64,000 nucleotides of DNA from Arthrobacter sp. ov118 (GCF_900116495.1 NZ_FPAY01000004.1:1-64000); one strand, 5' to 3'; positions 15,732-24,415 are shown, numbered from the stretch's first letter. The notes: generated by a model not told the origin, from the letters alone. Numbers and translations: made by a program.

Positions 15732-15925
15732 GGCCCCGGAGGTGGCCCCCACTCCTCCGGCGCCGCCGGACCGAACAGCACCACCGAGGGCCGGCGGTAG
15801 GCCGAGGCAAGATGTGCGGCGCCGGTGTCCGCCGAGACGACGAGCCGCGCGTCTGCGACGATGTCGGCGAATCCCGCCAGGCTGAGGCCTCCTGCGAGGA
15901 CTGTTGCCTCTGGAAGACGCAGCAT
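15581..15925 (-). pseudogene. 3' remnant of a family 9 glycosyltransferase (heptosyltransferase-like)
   Basis: The minus strand encodes about 114 residues that look like the C-terminal third of a GT9 enzyme: PEATVLAGGLSLAGFADIV, then ADARLVVSADTGAAHLASAY, RRPSVVLFGPAAPEEWG, and a closing GVTVGEVLDAVGRL. The frame stays open further upstream, but with no GT9-like sequence and no N-terminal domain. The final residues read antisense through the sigma-factor gene. This is a truncated leftover of a gene once convergent with the sigma factor. It differs clearly from the intact GT9 at 16664. Confidence 0.65.
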
Positions 15926-16112
15926 TGGCCCTCCGGCGTCCCGACTGCCCTCGCTCACCCGCTGAACCTCCTGATCTCCGGTCCTTCGGACTGGTCCCCG
16001 GTCCGGTCTGGTCTTTGGCGGCCTTGGCCGGTGCGGGGAGTCTAGTACGCGGGACCGTCGTTTGTCGGCGGGACGGGGTTTAGCCGCGCCTGTTTCGGGG
16101 AACGGGGACAAT

Positions 16113-16667
16113 ATGGAAAGTCCTCGGAGGCTCCGGCTGCTGGCGGCACTGTTCGACAGGGACGGCACCTTGGTCCGTGACGTGCCGTACAACGGCGATC
16201 CTGACCTGGTGCGGGCGATGCCGCGTGCCGGGGATGTGCTCCGGCGGCTGCGCGGCCTGGGTCTGCGCACCGGAATTTTGACGAACCAGTCCGGCGTATC
16301 CCGCGGTCTCCTGACACCAGCCCAGGTTGACGCAGTCAACGGGCGTGTCGAGGAACTGCTCGGGCCGTTCGACGTCTGGGAGGTCTGCTTCCACGGCCCC
16401 GATGACTCCTGCCTGTGCCGCAAACCCGCCCCCGGCATGATTCTGAATGCGTGCCGCCGACTCGGCGTCGAACCTGGCCAGACGGCGTATATCGGCGACA
16501 TCGGTACCGACGTCGAGGCCGCCGCGCGGGCGGGGTCTTGGGGGATCATGGTACCCACGGCCGTGACGCTGGAAGGTGAGATCGCGGCGGCAGCCACGGT
16601 GGCCCCGGACCTGGAGGGCGTCTTCGAGCTGATCGTGGCGGCGATCGGGCAGGAGGACCGGCAGTGA
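16113..16667 (+). CDS. gmhB: GmhB-like HAD phosphatase (D-glycero-D-manno-heptose-1,7-bisphosphatase)
   Basis: A 184-residue HAD-IIIA enzyme. Motif I is FDRDGTL (D15 and D17), the second motif is LTNQSGVSRG, Cys-rich zinc-loop-like residues follow in CFHGPDDSCLCRKPAPGM, and the last motif is YIGDIGTDVEAA. This matches GmhB, which removes the 7-phosphate from heptose-1,7-bisphosphate. Histidinol-phosphate phosphatase is the main alternative, but gmhA and hldE in the same operon favour heptose. ATG 16113 is preferred over 16062 for its GGGGA upstream. It overlaps the GT9 gene by 4 nt. Confidence 0.8.
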   Translation: MESPRRLRLLAALFDRDGTLVRDVPYNGDPDLVRAMPRAGDVLRRLRGLGLRTGILTNQSGVSRGLLTPAQVDAVNGRVEELLGPFDVWEVCFHGPDDSCLCRKPAPGMILNACRRLGVEPGQTAYIGDIGTDVEAAARAGSWGIMVPTAVTLEGEIAAAATVAPDLEGVFELIVAAIGQEDRQ

Positions 16668-17737
16668 GCCGGGTGCTCGTGGCCCGGCTGGACAGCATCG
16701 GCGACGTTCTTCTCGCCGGGCCCGCCGTGCGTGCCGCGGCCAACGGCGCGGACCCGGACGGGAGATCACCCAATGAGGTCGTCTTCGTCTGCGGCCCGCA
16801 GGGCGAAGCCGCCGCGGCGCTGCTCCCCGGCGTCACGGAGATTTTCGTGTGGAACTGCCCGTGGATCGCCAACCCGCCTCCCCCGGTGACGCGTGAGCAC
16901 CTCGAGCAGTTCGTGGACTTCGTCCGGAACTCGCGCATCACAGAGGCCGTGATCCTGACGTCGTTCCACCAGTCGCCGCTGCCGCTGGCACAGCTTTTGC
17001 GGTTGGCCGGCGTCTCCCGGACCGTGGCTGCGTCGACGGACTACCCCGGTTCGCTCCTGGACATCAGGCTGCGTCCCGGAGAGGATTTTCCCGAAGACCA
17101 GCCCGAGGCCGAGCGAGCGCTGGGCATCGCCCGGGCCGCCGGCTACAGCCTTCCCCGCGGCGACGACGGCCGACTGAGGATTTCGGAAGTTCCCGACGTC
17201 CATGGCCTCGCCGGTGAGGGGCCATATGTCGTGGTGCATCCCGGAGCGTCGGCGCCGTCGCGCGTCTGGCCGCCGCTGCACCATGCCGCTGCCGTGGAAC
17301 TGCTCGAGGGCGCCGGACACCGGGTGGTCGTGACCGGACAGCCCAGCGAGACGGCCTTGACCGCGACCGTCGCGGGGCCGGCAGCGCTGGACCTTGGCGG
17401 CCGCACGGACCTGAAGGCACTCGCCGGGGTCATTGCCGGTGCCGATGTGCTGGTCACCGGAAACACCGGGCCCGCCCATCTGGCCGCCGCCGTGGGAACG
17501 CCGGTGGCCTGCCTGTTCTCCCCCGTCGTTCCCGCGGTACGTTGGGCTCCCTACGGCGTGCCGTTGGAGCTGCTGGGTGACCAGAACGCGCCGTGCCGGC
17601 AGACCCGCGCCCGGGACTGCCCCGTGCCCGGCCACCCGTGCCTGAGTTCTGTCTCCCCGGAACAGGTCATGGAGGCAGTGGAGCGGCTGATCAGCGGCGT
17701 TTCATCGCTGGCCACACGGCGAAAGGTCCGCCCATGA
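16664..17737 (+). CDS. Family 9 glycosyltransferase (heptosyltransferase-like)
   Basis: A 357-residue two-domain GT-B enzyme without signal peptide. The N-terminus VLVARLDSIGDVLLAGPAVRA is the GT9 start pattern. The C-terminal donor site reads VVVHPGASAPSRVWPP and LVTGNTGPAHLAAAVGTPVACLFSP, as in ADP-heptose:LPS heptosyltransferases. It presumably transfers an ADP-activated heptose made by the neighbouring enzymes to a glycan or glycoside, since this organism should have no LPS. The GTG start overlaps the gmhB stop, and the next gene overlaps its stop, indicating a tightly coupled operon. Confidence 0.85.
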   Translation: MSRVLVARLDSIGDVLLAGPAVRAAANGADPDGRSPNEVVFVCGPQGEAAAALLPGVTEIFVWNCPWIANPPPPVTREHLEQFVDFVRNSRITEAVILTSFHQSPLPLAQLLRLAGVSRTVAASTDYPGSLLDIRLRPGEDFPEDQPEAERALGIARAAGYSLPRGDDGRLRISEVPDVHGLAGEGPYVVVHPGASAPSRVWPPLHHAAAVELLEGAGHRVVVTGQPSETALTATVAGPAALDLGGRTDLKALAGVIAGADVLVTGNTGPAHLAAAVGTPVACLFSPVVPAVRWAPYGVPLELLGDQNAPCRQTRARDCPVPGHPCLSSVSPEQVMEAVERLISGVSSLATRRKVRP

Positions 17738-18750
17738 GGATTCTGCTCTGGCATGTCCATGGGTCCTGGACCGACGCCTTCGTCCGCGGGCCGCACTGCT
17801 ACCTGCTCCCGTCCCTGCCGGAGGGGGGTCCGTGGGGCCTCGGGCGTGCGGGCCGCCCATGGCCCGCGTCAGTACAGGACGTCGACCTCCGCAGCCTTGA
17901 TCCAGACAGCGTTGACGCCGTGGTCCTCCAGCGGCCGGAGGAAATCGACGAAGTGGCCCGCACCCTGCACCGCAGACCCGGCCGTGACCTGCCCGCGGTG
18001 TACGTGGAGCACAACACGCCCAAGGGCCACATTCCTGCCACGGTCCATCCGCTGGCGGAACAGCGCACCATTCCGCTGGTTCACGTCACGCACTTCAACG
18101 CCCTGATCTGGGACAACGGCTCCGCACCGGTGGTGGTCATTGAGCACGGCATAAACGATCCCGGGTACCTCTATACGGGCCAGACGCCGGAGCTGGCAGT
18201 GGTGGTGAACGAGCCGGTGCGCAGGGGACGCGTGACGGGCACGGACCTGCTCTCACGCTTCGCCGCGGCGGCCCCGCTCCAGGTTTTCGGCATGGGAGGA
18301 GCGGAACTGCCGGACGCCACAGGAATACCTGCGTCCCGGCTGCGGATCGGCGGCGATCTGCCGGCCCCCCAGCTCCACGCCGCCGTCGCCCGGTGCCGGG
18401 CCTACGTGCATCCGCTGCGCTGGACGTCGCTGGGTTTGGCGCTGCTGGAAGCCATGCACCTCGGCGCGCCTGTGCTGGCCTTGGCCACGACAGAGGCCAG
18501 CCGGGCCGTCCCCCCGGACGCCGGTGCCATTTCAACAAACGTCGACGAACTGGTCAGCGCCGCGCGGTTCCTGCTCCGGCATCCGGAGGAGGCCCGGCAA
18601 CGCGGCCTCCGGGCACGCGAAGCCGCCCTGTCCCGCTACGGGCTGGCCCGCTTCCTCAACGACTGGGACTCGCTGCTGAGCGAGCTGCCCCGGCACCCGC
18701 ACCGAACCGAGCGGAGCCTCAGACAGGCCGGAGAGAGGAGCACCAGGTGA
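17734..18750 (+). CDS. Family 4-like glycosyltransferase
   Basis: A 338-residue protein starting MRILLWHVHGSW. The C-terminal half has the GT4 donor-site pattern, with YVHPLRWTSLGLALLEAMHLGAPVLAL in place of the usual E-x7-E motif; the first acidic residue is not obvious. The N-terminal half has VYVEHNTP and HVTHFN, as in glycosyltransferases that act near a nucleotide-sugar site. Start and stop both overlap neighbours by 4 nt. Acceptor and donor are unknown; its place in the operon suggests it builds the same heptose-containing product. Confidence 0.75.
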   Translation: MRILLWHVHGSWTDAFVRGPHCYLLPSLPEGGPWGLGRAGRPWPASVQDVDLRSLDPDSVDAVVLQRPEEIDEVARTLHRRPGRDLPAVYVEHNTPKGHIPATVHPLAEQRTIPLVHVTHFNALIWDNGSAPVVVIEHGINDPGYLYTGQTPELAVVVNEPVRRGRVTGTDLLSRFAAAAPLQVFGMGGAELPDATGIPASRLRIGGDLPAPQLHAAVARCRAYVHPLRWTSLGLALLEAMHLGAPVLALATTEASRAVPPDAGAISTNVDELVSAARFLLRHPEEARQRGLRAREAALSRYGLARFLNDWDSLLSELPRHPHRTERSLRQAGERSTR

Positions 18751-20000
18751 GAATAGCCATGGTTTCAGAACATGCCAGTCCGCTCGCCGCCTTGGGCGGG
18801 GTGGACGCCGGCGGACAAAACGTCCACGTTGCCGCGCTGTCCGCAGCCTTGGCGCGCCGGGGTCACGACATCCGGGTCTACACCCGCCGGGACGATCCCG
18901 CACTGCCGGAACGTGTCCGGGTACAACCGCGGCTTGAGGTGGTCCACGTCAATGCCGGACCGCCATGTGAGGTGCCCAAGGATGAGCTCCTGCCCTTTAT
19001 CGGGGATCTCGCGACCGGGATCGGCAGGGATTTTGAGACGGTGGCACCGGACATCGTCCACGCGCACTTCTGGATGTCGGGGCTGGCAGCACTCGAGGCG
19101 GCATCGGCCGGCACCGGCCCACGGGTCCCTGTGGTCCAAACCTTTCACGCACTGGGCACCGTCAAGCGGCGGCACCAGGGGCTGGCAGACACCAGCCCCG
19201 AGGAGCGCCGCTGGCTCGAACCTGCCGTCGGCCGTTCCGCGGACCGCATCATCGCCACATGCTCGGACGAGGTCTTCGAACTCAAAGCCATGGGCATCGA
19301 CGTTGCCAAAGTGTCGATCGCTCCCTGCGGCGTGGCTCTGGAGTTCTTCACACCCGTTGGTACGGCGGCGACAGGAAAACGGCGCCACAGGATTCTTTCG
19401 GTAGGCAGGCTGGTCCCCCGCAAGGGCGTCGACACAGTGATCCAGGCCCTTGCTCTGCTGCGGGACAAGGGCTTCCCTGATACCGAGCTGCTGATCGTTG
19501 GAGGAAAGGGAAACACCGGATCCGACGCCGATCCTGAAGCCAGGCGGCTGGCGCTACTGGCAGCGGAACTCGGCCTCGGCGAGCACGTGACGTTTCAGGG
19601 CCAGGTTCCGCGGGAAGACATGCCCGGAATCTTCCGCAGCGCCGACGCCGTGGTCTGCACCCCGTGGTACGAACCCTTCGGCATCGTGCCGCTGGAAGCC
19701 ATGGCCTGCGGCATTCCCGTCGTGGCGGCCGCAGTGGGGGGCCTCGCGGACACGGTCCTCGACAACGCCACCGGCATCCACGTGCCGCCCCGCGCGCCGG
19801 AGGCCACCGCGGACGCCCTGGCCATGCTGCTGTCCAGTCCCCAGCTCCGCCAGGAATTTGGCGCCGCCGGCAGGACCAGGGCGGCGGCGCGCTATTCCTG
19901 GGACCGGGTTGCCGCGGACTCGGAGAAGGCGTACCGGCTGACGTTGGCGGCGCGCGCTGCAGGCAGCAGCGCGGCGGCTTTGAAAGGGGCAGCGCTGTGA
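18747..20000 (+). CDS. Family 4 glycosyltransferase
   Basis: A 417-residue GT4 enzyme. The glycine-rich acceptor loop appears as ALGGVDAGGQNVHV, then HAHFWMSG, then the donor domain with ILSVGRLVPRKGVDTVIQAL and EPFGIVPLEAMACGIPVVA (E-x7-E motif intact). The N-terminal pattern resembles sucrose-phosphate-synthase or D-inositol-3-phosphate (MshA) type enzymes. GTG 18747 has GAGAGGAG upstream and overlaps the previous stop by 4 nt; the open frame further 5' is shadow coding. The product is probably an oligosaccharide or glycolipid. Confidence 0.85.
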   Translation: MRIAMVSEHASPLAALGGVDAGGQNVHVAALSAALARRGHDIRVYTRRDDPALPERVRVQPRLEVVHVNAGPPCEVPKDELLPFIGDLATGIGRDFETVAPDIVHAHFWMSGLAALEAASAGTGPRVPVVQTFHALGTVKRRHQGLADTSPEERRWLEPAVGRSADRIIATCSDEVFELKAMGIDVAKVSIAPCGVALEFFTPVGTAATGKRRHRILSVGRLVPRKGVDTVIQALALLRDKGFPDTELLIVGGKGNTGSDADPEARRLALLAAELGLGEHVTFQGQVPREDMPGIFRSADAVVCTPWYEPFGIVPLEAMACGIPVVAAAVGGLADTVLDNATGIHVPPRAPEATADALAMLLSSPQLRQEFGAAGRTRAAARYSWDRVAADSEKAYRLTLAARAAGSSAAALKGAAL

Positions 20001-20743
20001 GCATCTCTTGGACCCGCACCGACGCGCCCCCGGCACCTGCGCCTCCGACGTCGGCACCCCCGACGCGCCCGCCGGAATCAGCGCCGCCGCCCAGGACGAC
20101 GCAGGCTCTGACCACGACGCAGGGTCCGGCATCGACCGCCGACGGCAGTTTGGCCGCTGTCGAATCCCACCTGGACGACGTGCTGCCGGCACTGGCCTCG
20201 CTCCGTGGCCAGGCCGGCCGGCTCACCGCGTGGGGCGAGGAGCTCGCCCGGCGCCTCCTAGGCGGCCACCGCCTCCTCGTCGCCGGCAACGGCGGGTCCG
20301 CTGCTGAGGCGCAGCACTTGACGGCCGAACTGGTGGGGCGTTTCGACGGCGAGCGGGTGCCGTTCTCGGCACTCGCGCTGCACGCCGAGAGTTCGGCGAT
20401 GTCCGCGATCGCCAACGACTACGGTTTCGAGGAGGTCTTCGCCCGTCAGGTCCGCGCCCACGGCCGCGCCGGAGACATCCTGCTGCTCCTTTCGACGTCG
20501 GGCCGCAGCCCCAACCTGGCCCGCGCCGCCGAGGCCGCAAGCGGACTCCATATCGCGACGTGGGCACTGACGGGGCGCGCCCCCAATCCCCTCGCCGCAC
20601 TATGCGGGGAGGCGGTCGCGATCGACGCCGGACCTGCGAGCGCCCAGGAGTGCCATCTGATCGCCATCCATGCCGTGTGCCGGGCTTTTGACGCCCAGCT
20701 TGCCCGGCTCGCCCCGGGATCGATCAGCGAGCGACGGTCATGA
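19997..20743 (+). CDS. gmhA: Phosphoheptose isomerase (SIS domain)
   Basis: A 248-residue protein. A Pro/Thr/Ala-rich extension of about 50 residues precedes a GmhA-type SIS domain: GNGGSAAEAQHLTAELVGRF (from residue 97), AIANDYGFEEVFARQV, LLLLSTSGRSPN, and a closing SAQECHLIAIHAVC. These are the GmhA landmarks for converting sedoheptulose-7-P to D-glycero-D-manno-heptose-7-P. The GTG start overlaps the preceding stop by 4 nt, and hldE overlaps its end by 4 nt. The Pro-rich N-terminus is absent from classical GmhA; its reading frame has no closer start with a good site, so it may be real. Confidence 0.85.
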   Translation: MSISWTRTDAPPAPAPPTSAPPTRPPESAPPPRTTQALTTTQGPASTADGSLAAVESHLDDVLPALASLRGQAGRLTAWGEELARRLLGGHRLLVAGNGGSAAEAQHLTAELVGRFDGERVPFSALALHAESSAMSAIANDYGFEEVFARQVRAHGRAGDILLLLSTSGRSPNLARAAEAASGLHIATWALTGRAPNPLAALCGEAVAIDAGPASAQECHLIAIHAVCRAFDAQLARLAPGSISERRS

Positions 20744-22140
20744 AGATCACCGTAGTGGGCGACGTTCTGCTCGACGTCGACATTGACGGCGAGACCACCC
20801 GGCTCTGCCCAGACGCCCCCGTCCCGGTGGTGGACGTCGCCGCCGTCCGCCGCCGCGCGGGCGGAGCGGGCCTGGTGGCAAGCATGCTGGCGGACGACGG
20901 CCATGACGTCAGTCTGGTCACTGTCCTTTCGGACGACGAGGCCGGCCGCACCTTGAACTCCTGCCTGGGCGCCGTCGCCCTCGTCGCGGGAATGTCCGGG
21001 CTGCCCACGCCCGTCAAGACACGCGTGCGGGCAGCTGGCCGTTCCGTGGTCCGGTACGACGAGGGTTGCGGCGAAGTCCGCGTGCCGGAGGTCACGGGCG
21101 CCATGCTCGACGCTATCCGGGACGCCGCGGTGATCGTGGTGTCCGACTACGGCCGGGGCCTGACCAGCAACGCCGAACTCCGAGCCGCCCTGGAGACGGC
21201 CGCTTCCCGGGTCCCGGCGATCTGGGACCCGCATCCGAAGGGTGCCGTGCCGGTTCCCGGGGTCGACGTCGTGACGCCGAACCTGGCCGAGGCCCGGGGC
21301 TTCCTGGCAGAAGCGGCGGGGCTGGACGGCTTCGCGGGGTCCGGCGCCGAAAGTCCGGCGACCCTCGCCCGGCTCCTTCGCCAGCGGTGGGGGTCTAGAG
21401 CGGTCCTGGTGACCCTCGGCGAAATCGGGGCGGAGCTCGCTGTGGCCGGGATGCCGGGTCACCGCGTCGCTGCCCCCCGCGTGGACGTCTCCGATCCCTG
21501 CGGCGCCGGTGACAGGCTCGCTGCAACCCTGGCGCTGCACCGGGCGCGTGGGCAAGGGGTGGAGGATGCGGCCGCCCTGGCGGTCCGGGACGCGGCGGCC
21601 TTCCTGGGCCGCGGGGGCGTCGAAACGCTTGGCAGTCATGCTCCCGAGCTGGGCAGGCGGCATCCGGAACCGGGCGGCCCGGCTGCCGCCGATCCTGTCA
21701 GTCTCGCCCGCCGCGTCCAGGCCCGAGGGGGCACCGTCGTGGCGACCGGAGGCTGCTTCGATCTCTTGCATGCCGGCCACGCCCGGACACTCGCCACCGC
21801 CGCGAAACTTGGTGACTGCCTCATCGTGTGCCTGAATTCCGACGCCTCGGTCCGCCGGCTCAAAGGCCCGGACCGTCCCATTTTGAACCAGGCGGACCGC
21901 AAGGAGCTACTGGAGTCCCTCGGCGCCGTCGACGCCGTCGTGGTGTTCGAGGAAGACACTCCGGAGGCCTGCCTCGCTCAACTCCGCCCGGACATCTGGG
22001 TCAAGGGCGGCGACTACGATCCCGCCAGCCTGCCGGAGGCGGCCCTGGTGGAAAGCTGGGGCGGCCGTTGCGCCATCGTCCCCTACCACCCCGCCCGCTC
22101 CACGACCGGACTCGCCCGCTCCCTGGCGCGCGTCAGCTGA
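20740..22140 (+). CDS. hldE: Bifunctional heptose-7-phosphate kinase / heptose-1-phosphate adenylyltransferase
   Basis: A 466-residue fusion. Residues 1-300 form a PfkB-type kinase, with the ATP/anion-hole motif DPCGAGDR at 252-259. Residues 333-466 form a nucleotidyltransferase with GGCFDLLHAGH (337-347), LNSDASVRRLKGPDRPI, and VKGGDY. This is the HldE (RfaE) order. The enzyme makes heptose-1,7-bisphosphate and later ADP-heptose from the 1-phosphate, using GmhB in between. All activities for ADP-D-glycero-manno-heptose are thus in one operon; an HldD-type epimerase is not seen. Confidence 0.92.
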   Translation: MKITVVGDVLLDVDIDGETTRLCPDAPVPVVDVAAVRRRAGGAGLVASMLADDGHDVSLVTVLSDDEAGRTLNSCLGAVALVAGMSGLPTPVKTRVRAAGRSVVRYDEGCGEVRVPEVTGAMLDAIRDAAVIVVSDYGRGLTSNAELRAALETAASRVPAIWDPHPKGAVPVPGVDVVTPNLAEARGFLAEAAGLDGFAGSGAESPATLARLLRQRWGSRAVLVTLGEIGAELAVAGMPGHRVAAPRVDVSDPCGAGDRLAATLALHRARGQGVEDAAALAVRDAAAFLGRGGVETLGSHAPELGRRHPEPGGPAAADPVSLARRVQARGGTVVATGGCFDLLHAGHARTLATAAKLGDCLIVCLNSDASVRRLKGPDRPILNQADRKELLESLGAVDAVVVFEEDTPEACLAQLRPDIWVKGGDYDPASLPEAALVESWGGRCAIVPYHPARSTTGLARSLARVS

Positions 22141-22197
22141 CTTTTCCCGGACATGTCCCGGGGAATCATTGCCTCCCATCCGCGAAAGGAAACGATC

Positions 22198-22899
22198 ATG
22201 AGTGAAAAAGCATTATGGCCCGGCCGGGTCCTGGTAACCGGCGGGGCCTCGGGTCTTGGCGCCGCCATCGTGGACGCCGTCCTGCAAGCGGGCGGCGTGC
22301 CGGTGGTCCTGGACCGGGACATCACCGCCGCCACCGCTTCGAAAGCCTTCCAGGTCGATGTCAGCGACCGGGAAGCGGTCGAAGAAGCCGTCCGGGAAGC
22401 GGCTGTCAGCCTGAACGGGCTCGACGCGGTGGTCACCGCGGCGGGAATCGACCGCTGCGGCAAACTCGAGTCGGTGTCCGCCGACGACTGGGAAAAGGTC
22501 ATTGCCGTCAATCTCCTCGGCACGGTGTCCACGGTCAGGGCGGCCCTGCCCTACCTGAAGGAATCCCGCGGCAGGGTTGTCACGGTCGCATCCACGCTGG
22601 CGAAGCGGGCACTGCCCGAGGCAAGCGCATATTGCGCGTCCAAGTTCGGCGTGCTCGGCTTCACCCACGCCCTCGCTGCCGAAACAGCGGGAGAAATCGG
22701 CGTGACGGCGATGATCCCCGGCGGCATGAAAACAAAATTCTTCGACGACCGGCCGGAGCAGTACAAGCCCTCGGATGATTCGCGGCTAAACGACCCCGCG
22801 AACGTGGCCCGTGCCATCCTGTTCGTCCTGTCCCAGCCGGTCGGCTGCGAGGTCCGGGAGATGCTTATCTGCCACGAAGGGGAGAATTCCTGGCCATAA
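22198..22899 (+). CDS. Short-chain dehydrogenase/reductase
   Basis: A 233-residue classical SDR. Cofactor motif TGGASGLG (14-21), VTAAG in place of NNAG (about 79-83), and catalytic S132, Y145 and K149 (YCASK). ATG 22198 has GAAAGGAAA upstream. It is 57 bp behind hldE on the same strand and may be the last gene of the heptose operon, with a hairpin behind it. It is not an HldD epimerase, which belongs to the extended SDR class of over 300 residues; oxidation or reduction of a sugar is a guess. Confidence 0.85.
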   Translation: MSEKALWPGRVLVTGGASGLGAAIVDAVLQAGGVPVVLDRDITAATASKAFQVDVSDREAVEEAVREAAVSLNGLDAVVTAAGIDRCGKLESVSADDWEKVIAVNLLGTVSTVRAALPYLKESRGRVVTVASTLAKRALPEASAYCASKFGVLGFTHALAAETAGEIGVTAMIPGGMKTKFFDDRPEQYKPSDDSRLNDPANVARAILFVLSQPVGCEVREMLICHEGENSWP

Positions 22900-22943
22900 G
22901 GGCACGGACATCCGCGTGGACCACGAGACGTGCAGCCGGGGCA

Positions 22944-22959
22944 GGGCCGGACCCGGCCC
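22944..22959. terminator. Hairpin between convergent genes
   Basis: GGGCCGG-AC-CCGGCCC lies in the 62-bp gap between the convergent SDR gene and the small leftward gene. The nominal two-base loop would open by one or two pairs. Confidence 0.45.
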
Positions 22960-22961
22960 GC

Positions 22962-23327
22962 CTACGGGGCGGACTTGTCGGGGGTGGAGTCGTCCGCGAC
23001 GAGTTCCTCGGCGGCCCTCGGATGCAGCGACTCCCCCGGCGTGCTCCGCCTGAGCGGCTCGTCATCGGGTTTCATCGCCAGTAGACCGGACCCGTCCGCT
23101 TCTTCGCTGAGTTCCTCCGCCACGGCGGGCTTGAGCCAGGTCGCCACCACGCTGACGCCGCCGCCGTCGTCGCGATCGGTCACGACGTCAATTTCGGACG
23201 CCGCGGCGCCCATCCGCTGCAGCTTGTCGCGATAACTTGCGATCAACGCCTCGAGACTGTTCTCCGTCCATTCCCCGGGCCGCATCCGCGTGGAGATCTC
23301 GACAGGTTCCGGCTGATATAGCGACAT
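22962..23327 (-). CDS. Hypothetical protein, 121 residues
   Basis: A small soluble protein I do not recognise. The N-terminal half looks like a folded unit (RMRPGEWTENSLEALIASYR, then SEIDVVTDRDDGGGVSVVATW). The C-terminal half is acidic and low in complexity (EELSEEADGS, EELVADDST). The ATG at 23327 has GGAGG seven bases upstream, whereas the longer ORF start does not, which supports expression. No transmembrane segment or signal peptide is visible. It is convergent with the SDR gene. Confidence 0.6.
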   Translation of the reverse strand: MSLYQPEPVEISTRMRPGEWTENSLEALIASYRDKLQRMGAAASEIDVVTDRDDGGGVSVVATWLKPAVAEELSEEADGSGLLAMKPDDEPLRRSTPGESLHPRAAEELVADDSTPDKSAP

Positions 23328-23503
23328 CAATAGACCTCCGGGCTCGGGTCGGACAACCTTTGAACAGTCTTGCACGGCACCGACCAGCGGCACACTGCGA
23401 CGGCGCAAAAAGTTTCAACAGGATCTGTCACCGCACCAGCCGGGACCCGAGCAAAATGCCGCATATCCTTCTTCGATTGAGTGCGCAGTGGGATAATACG
23501 CAC

Positions 23504-23734
23504 ATGAGCGAGACCACTGAGCCGGTTCCAATGGGGCCACCGGCTGAGAGCACGGAGGGAACCGTCCCCGGCGGCCCCCGGCCGCATCGCGAGAATGTCA
23601 GCACCCGACAGATGCGTACCATCGGGCAGCGGCGCCACGACGCCGAGGAGAAGCTGGCCCGCCACCTGGAGCAGGCACGGCATCACCAGGAGGCGGCCGA
23701 GCAGACGCCGGAGCAAACGCCCACCCAAGAGTAG
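23504..23734 (+). CDS. Hypothetical protein, 76 residues
   Basis: A small polar protein rich in Pro, Glu, Gln and His, with a predicted helical stretch (TRQMRTIGQRRHDAEEKLARHLEQARHHQEAAEQ) in its second half. No known domain is visible. The ATG is preceded by a weak GTGGGA. Coding status rests mainly on codon composition and the absence of a better frame here, so it is tentative. Confidence 0.45.
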   Translation: MSETTEPVPMGPPAESTEGTVPGGPRPHRENVSTRQMRTIGQRRHDAEEKLARHLEQARHHQEAAEQTPEQTPTQE

Positions 23735-23885
23735 GTTCCCGCCAGCTTTTCCCCGGGCAGGGCCGGCCCGGGAGCACCCGGTCGTGACAGAGCCCCCGGC
23801 GAACAACGCCCTTGCCCTCATGCGGACCGCGGCGCCGCACCAAGTCGTAGCTGCGCGCCGTCACCGCGCCCCACCGCCAACTTCG

Positions 23886-23901
23886 CAAGTATGCTTACTA
23901 A
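23886..23901 (+). promoter_or_regulatory. Recurrent 16-bp motif, site 5
   Basis: CAAGTATGCTTACTAA, 110 bp upstream of and oriented toward the LapA-like gene. The remainder of the 277-bp gap (23735-24011) holds no recognisable gene. Confidence 0.5.
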
Positions 23902-24011
23902 TCTTGCTCAAAACTACCTATGATGGCGATGGGACGCCGGCTAATCTAGCTGAAACCGCCGCCCCGCCCAGACTTCCCGCCCCGGCGGGTCCCGATCAGA
24001 GGAGCCCCGAC

Positions 24012-24401
24012 ATGACCCAGAACCCATCCCCGGAACCCCAGGCCCAGGACACGCCGGGGACGTACCCACCGGCCACGCCGCCCGCCTCGGAGGGTGCGGT
24101 TGCCTCCGCCAGGACAAACGGCACCGGGACCGCTTCGGGCACCCGGAAACCTGCTGAGCCGCGGGTGACGCGGGCAAGCATGATCTGGGTTGCCGTAGCC
24201 ACAGCACTGGTTGTCCTGGTACTGCTTATCGTTTTCATCCTCCAGAACCAGGAGGCGGTGCAGGTAAAGTTCTTCGGCCTGGAGGGCACGGTCGCACTCG
24301 GTGTGGCCCTGTTCATCGCCGCGGTGGCCGGAGGCGTGCTGGTGGCCGTGGCCGGGGCCGCGCGGATCCTCCAGCTCCGCGCGGCAGCAAAGCGGCGCTA
24401 A
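24012..24401 (+). CDS. LapA family membrane protein
   Basis: A 129-residue protein with a disordered Pro/Ala/Thr-rich N-terminus of about 58 residues, two transmembrane helices (about 60-82 and 96-120), and between them the LapA/DUF1049 signature FILQNQEAVQVKFFG. LapA proteins act in envelope assembly in Gram-negatives; their role in actinobacteria is unknown. GAGGAG lies just upstream of the ATG. The gene is convergent with the ABC binding-protein gene and is preceded by the stress-associated motif. Confidence 0.82.
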   Translation: MTQNPSPEPQAQDTPGTYPPATPPASEGAVASARTNGTGTASGTRKPAEPRVTRASMIWVAVATALVVLVLLIVFILQNQEAVQVKFFGLEGTVALGVALFIAAVAGGVLVAVAGAARILQLRAAAKRR

Positions 24402-24415
24402 CTCATCACCACCCC

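Noticed and set aside
22198..22899. SDR gene as the ADP-heptose epimerase HldD
   Set aside because: HldD is an extended SDR of over 300 residues; this is a 233-residue classical SDR.
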